Assembly (NCBI RefSeq): GCF_003315245.1
Contig: NZ_QNRT01000002.1
Span: 914,206 to 978,205 of the forward strand
DNA: 64,000 nt
Reading direction: 5' to 3'
From: Arenicella xantha
GTDB lineage: Bacteria > Pseudomonadota > Gammaproteobacteria > Arenicellales > Arenicellaceae
How positions within the stretch are numbered: the stretch's first letter is position 1; each line of letters opens with the position of its first letter. A program made the position numbers and the translations under genes. Shown here piece by piece: positions 61,843 to 64,000 of this stretch. The notes under the pieces were generated by a model. The model did not search any database and was not told where the DNA came from. It worked only from the letters and a program-made list of their open reading frames with translations.

Positions 61843-62748
61843 ATGGACTCGCACAAAGCGATTTCCCCGACCACTATCGGCTTTATATTTGCGATTGCGA
61901 GCGCCGCGCTGTTTGCAATCCGCCCAATTTTCGTCAAGCTTGTTTATGCCGAGGGGGTCGACAGCACCACCCTGATTGCATTCAGAATGCTATTTTCTTT
62001 GCCGATATACGTATTGTTATTAGCGTGGTTTTTACGTGAAACCGAGCTTAAAAACCGACTTAACGCGAAAAACATTCTGGCCATTAGCATAGTAGGTATG
62101 TTCGGGTACTATGCAGCAAGCTTTCTCGACCTACTCGGCTTGCAATATGTAACCGCGCAGCTTGGGCGGATGATTTTGTATATCTACCCAACCTTCGTAG
62201 TGCTACTCGGTGCAGTATTTTTCGGTGAACGCATCACTCTACGCGTAGTGATCTCACTGCTGATAACCTACTCTGGCGTCGCCATAATATTTGGCCATGA
62301 CCTAAATGTGTTCGGCAACGACGTATTCACTGGTGCGCTCTTCATTTTAGGCGCCGCGCTAACTTTTTCGTTCTACTTGCTGTTTAGTAAGTCGCTGATC
62401 GCAGAGGTTGGCAGCCGACTGTTTACTTGCGTCGCGTTAATCGCCGCCAGCACCGGCATACTGATTCACTACGCCCTAACCCGCTCCATTACTCAACCTG
62501 AAGTAACGCCCAACGCCTTGTGGCTGATACTTATTATTGCGATCTTTTGCACGGTAATCCCAACCTTTTTCACCACCTCTGCAGTGGCTCGAATTGGCGC
62601 AGACAAAACCGGCATCGTGGCGATGGCTGGCCCAGCATTCACAAGTATTTTCGCTGTTTCAGTGTTGGCCGAAAGCTTTACTATTTACCACGCCACCGGC
62701 ATTGCGCTGACTATCGCTGGAATCGCCGTTCTCAAGGGAAAACCATAG
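61843..62748 (+). CDS. EamA/DMT-family transporter
   Basis: This is an inner-membrane permease of 301 residues with about ten membrane spans in two EamA repeats. The first runs from TIGFIFAIASAALFAIRPIFVKL to about residue 140, with LGRMILYIYPTFVVLLGAVFFGE (cited as MILYIYPTFVVLLGAVFFGE) as the conserved end. The second has VIPTFFTTSAVARIGADKTGI and AGPAFTSIFAVSVLAE. Drug/metabolite transporters of this type move amino acids, nucleosides or other small molecules; the substrate is not deducible. Confidence 0.9.
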   Translation: MDSHKAISPTTIGFIFAIASAALFAIRPIFVKLVYAEGVDSTTLIAFRMLFSLPIYVLLLAWFLRETELKNRLNAKNILAISIVGMFGYYAASFLDLLGLQYVTAQLGRMILYIYPTFVVLLGAVFFGERITLRVVISLLITYSGVAIIFGHDLNVFGNDVFTGALFILGAALTFSFYLLFSKSLIAEVGSRLFTCVALIAASTGILIHYALTRSITQPEVTPNALWLILIIAIFCTVIPTFFTTSAVARIGADKTGIVAMAGPAFTSIFAVSVLAESFTIYHATGIALTIAGIAVLKGKP

Positions 62749-62759
62749 ACCTCGACGCA

Positions 62760-62787
62760 TAGACGATGATCATACGCGAATCGTCTA
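62760..62787. other. Inverted repeat between convergent genes
   Basis: TAGACGAT and ATCGTCTA (8 bp, 12-base loop) lie between the convergent EamA and lipoprotein genes and overlap the latter's stop codon. Neither side has a T-run, so a terminator role is uncertain. Confidence 0.4.
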
Positions 62788-63213
62788 TTCAACGTCCTCT
62801 AACGGGGAGTGCTCAATAGCTTTGATCCGCTCCAATGTCTCGGCCATATCATCAGCCTGATCATCTAAGCGTGTTGTAGAGTCTTGCAAGGTATTATCGA
62901 TCAAAGCCTGACGCTCGCCATCGGTTTGCGTAACTAACTCGTCACCAATTTCCTCATCGAGTGCGCGACTTTGCTTTTCACCCAACTCAACCGCAAGCCC
63001 CATTAACGACGACTCCAGCGCACTAGTCCCTGCAGTATCAACGGACTCGTCTACAACAGCTGACCGTTCGTTTGATTGTGACGTGACCTCCTGGTCAACC
63101 ACTGCTTCACTTGACGACTCATGCTCGCCTACTGGCGCATCACCAGATTGTGAGCAGCCAGATAGCAGCATCAGAGCCAGCAGAACTTGTGTAATTTGAC
63201 GAGAAACTAGCAT
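62785..63213 (-). CDS. Small lipoprotein of unknown function
   Basis: The 142 residues carry a lipoprotein signal (LALMLLSGC, lipobox LSGC) followed by a Ser/Glu/Asp-rich, probably disordered part to about residue 65 and then helical, acidic stretches (LESSLMGLAVELGEKQSRAL and LDDQADDMAETLERI). I do not recognise a domain. It is convergent with the EamA gene and follows the hexapeptide-repeat gene by 54 bases. Confidence 0.75.
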   Translation of the reverse strand: MLVSRQITQVLLALMLLSGCSQSGDAPVGEHESSSEAVVDQEVTSQSNERSAVVDESVDTAGTSALESSLMGLAVELGEKQSRALDEEIGDELVTQTDGERQALIDNTLQDSTTRLDDQADDMAETLERIKAIEHSPLEDVE

Positions 63214-63267
63214 TACATATCTTAATAAATAACCTTAACCGAAGTTTCGTGGCCAATCGAAATCCGA

Positions 63268-64000
63268 CTAGGAAACTTGATAGACCACACCCTTATTAAC
63301 AATGGCCCCGTGAATTGGACGCAAAGTTGACACAATCGAGTTTGGCATAACAATCGTATCGGTTAAAGAGACATTAGGTCCAATCAACACATCACGATTT
63401 AGTATGACAGTGTCCAGCGACGCATTTTTGGCAATACGACAACGCCGCTCGATCATAACCTCTTTGGGCACCAATACCGCACGCCGATGCACATATGCCT
63501 CCCAATGCTGTCTGCGACCTACGCGGCTATTGTGATGAACACTTGGCAACAGGCCAGCTAGATCACCTGATACCACAGAAAAATTAGCGGCCTTGAAATC
63601 CCCAGCACTACTGAGTGAATTCACCACCACATCGATTAACTCAATTGGCGCTGCATTAACCATAACGTTAGAGGCATGCGGCTTAAGCAAGGTTAATCCC
63701 AATAATTGCCCTTTGGCTGTGGCTGCCAACAGCCTACCTTCAGACCTATTGGCCTCGGTAAGAAATTGGTCAACACAATGACTGCGGAGCCGATCAAGAT
63801 TGATCACCAACAGGCCATTTGGATCACCTAGAGACTGGTACTCGCTGAGCACTTGATCAGTACTAAGTTGGTAGTCCATCACATTAATGCTCATACCCCA
63901 TCGCCGAGTATCGCCAATCAGGGTTTGAATTCGGCGAGCGTCATTTTTGGCTAACACCAAGCATTGATCAAAGCCAAGATCTTCTAGCTCCATCAAAAGG
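63268..64000 (-). CDS. Nucleotidyltransferase-like protein with hexapeptide repeats (5' end outside window)
   Basis: The reading frame is open to the right edge, so the true start lies beyond it. The visible 240 or so residues include an N-terminal part resembling NDP-sugar nucleotidyltransferases (PNGLLVINLDRLRSHCVDQFL; EGRLLAATAKGQLLGLTLLKP) and a C-terminal left-handed beta-helix with hexapeptide repeats (VPKEVMIERRCRIAKNASL, VLIGPNVSLTDTIVMPNSIV). Such fusions occur in mannose-1-phosphate guanylyltransferase-type enzymes. The signature catalytic N-terminus is not in view, so activity is not assigned. Confidence 0.7.
   Translation of the reverse strand, partial: LLMELEDLGFDQCLVLAKNDARRIQTLIGDTRRWGMSINVMDYQLSTDQVLSEYQSLGDPNGLLVINLDRLRSHCVDQFLTEANRSEGRLLAATAKGQLLGLTLLKPHASNVMVNAAPIELIDVVVNSLSSAGDFKAANFSVVSGDLAGLLPSVHHNSRVGRRQHWEAYVHRRAVLVPKEVMIERRCRIAKNASLDTVILNRDVLIGPNVSLTDTIVMPNSIVSTLRPIHGAIVNKGVVYQVS

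Overview
This window is chromosomal DNA from a gammaproteobacterium. Three conserved neighbourhoods point there: surE-pcm-yqaA-nlpD-rpoS, tig-clpP-clpX-lon-hupB, and ppiD next to an enoyl-ACP reductase. Base composition is moderate, lower in the long spacers. The protein set (type II secretion, Tad pilus, predicted ornithine lipids, FabV, DUF4892-OmpA proteins) suits a marine, surface-associated genus, perhaps near Arenicella or Granulosicoccus. That genus guess is an inference, not a measurement. I see no transposase, integrase, phage gene or CRISPR array.

Layout. 1-5353 (minus): type II secretion genes gspD-gspE-gspF-gspG, with gspG cut by the left edge. 5542-9498 (minus): thrC, hom and alaC (threonine and alanine metabolism). 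9595-13554 (minus): surE-pcm-yqaA-nlpD-rpoS; RpoS carries an unusual repeat insertion in region 4. 13799-15955: a membrane-fused spermidine-synthase-like protein. 16190-29892 (minus): a complete-looking but atypical Tad/Flp pilus locus. It runs from an Flp pilin through TadG, pseudopilins, RcpC, RcpA, an FHA-CpaF ATPase, TadB, TadC, a DUF192 protein, TadD and TadE. An OmpA-domain protein lies near each end, and no TadZ or prepilin peptidase is present. 29893-30917 is about 1 kb without a gene, ending in tRNA-Pro(GGG).

31064-34275 (minus): an ATP-grasp protein, predicted OlsB and OlsA (ornithine lipid synthesis) and a YHS protein. 34342-37309 (minus): rsmJ, rsmE, a DinB-like protein and an NRDE/TANGO2 protein. 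37402-42555 (minus): fabV, ppiD and a Kef-type antiporter. 42792-45527 (plus): a periplasmic M16 peptidase. 45642-46955: pirin, then tRNA-Asp and tRNA-Val. 47056-54657 (minus): hupB, lon, clpX, a small periplasmic rhodanese, clpP and tig. 55004-55666: tRNA-Leu, His, Arg and Pro as one operon. 55975-57852 (plus): htpG. The remainder holds a short asparaginase-domain protein, a spermidine-synthase-like protein, sucD-sucC, an EamA transporter, a lipoprotein and a truncated hexapeptide-repeat protein at the right edge.

Regulatory sites visible in the sequence include near-consensus sigma-32 promoters before lon and htpG, sigma-70 promoters before all three tRNA units, and several intrinsic terminators. 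The most unusual material is the Tad locus (16190-29892), the RpoS region 4 repeat, and the ATP-grasp gene joined to the ornithine-lipid pair.
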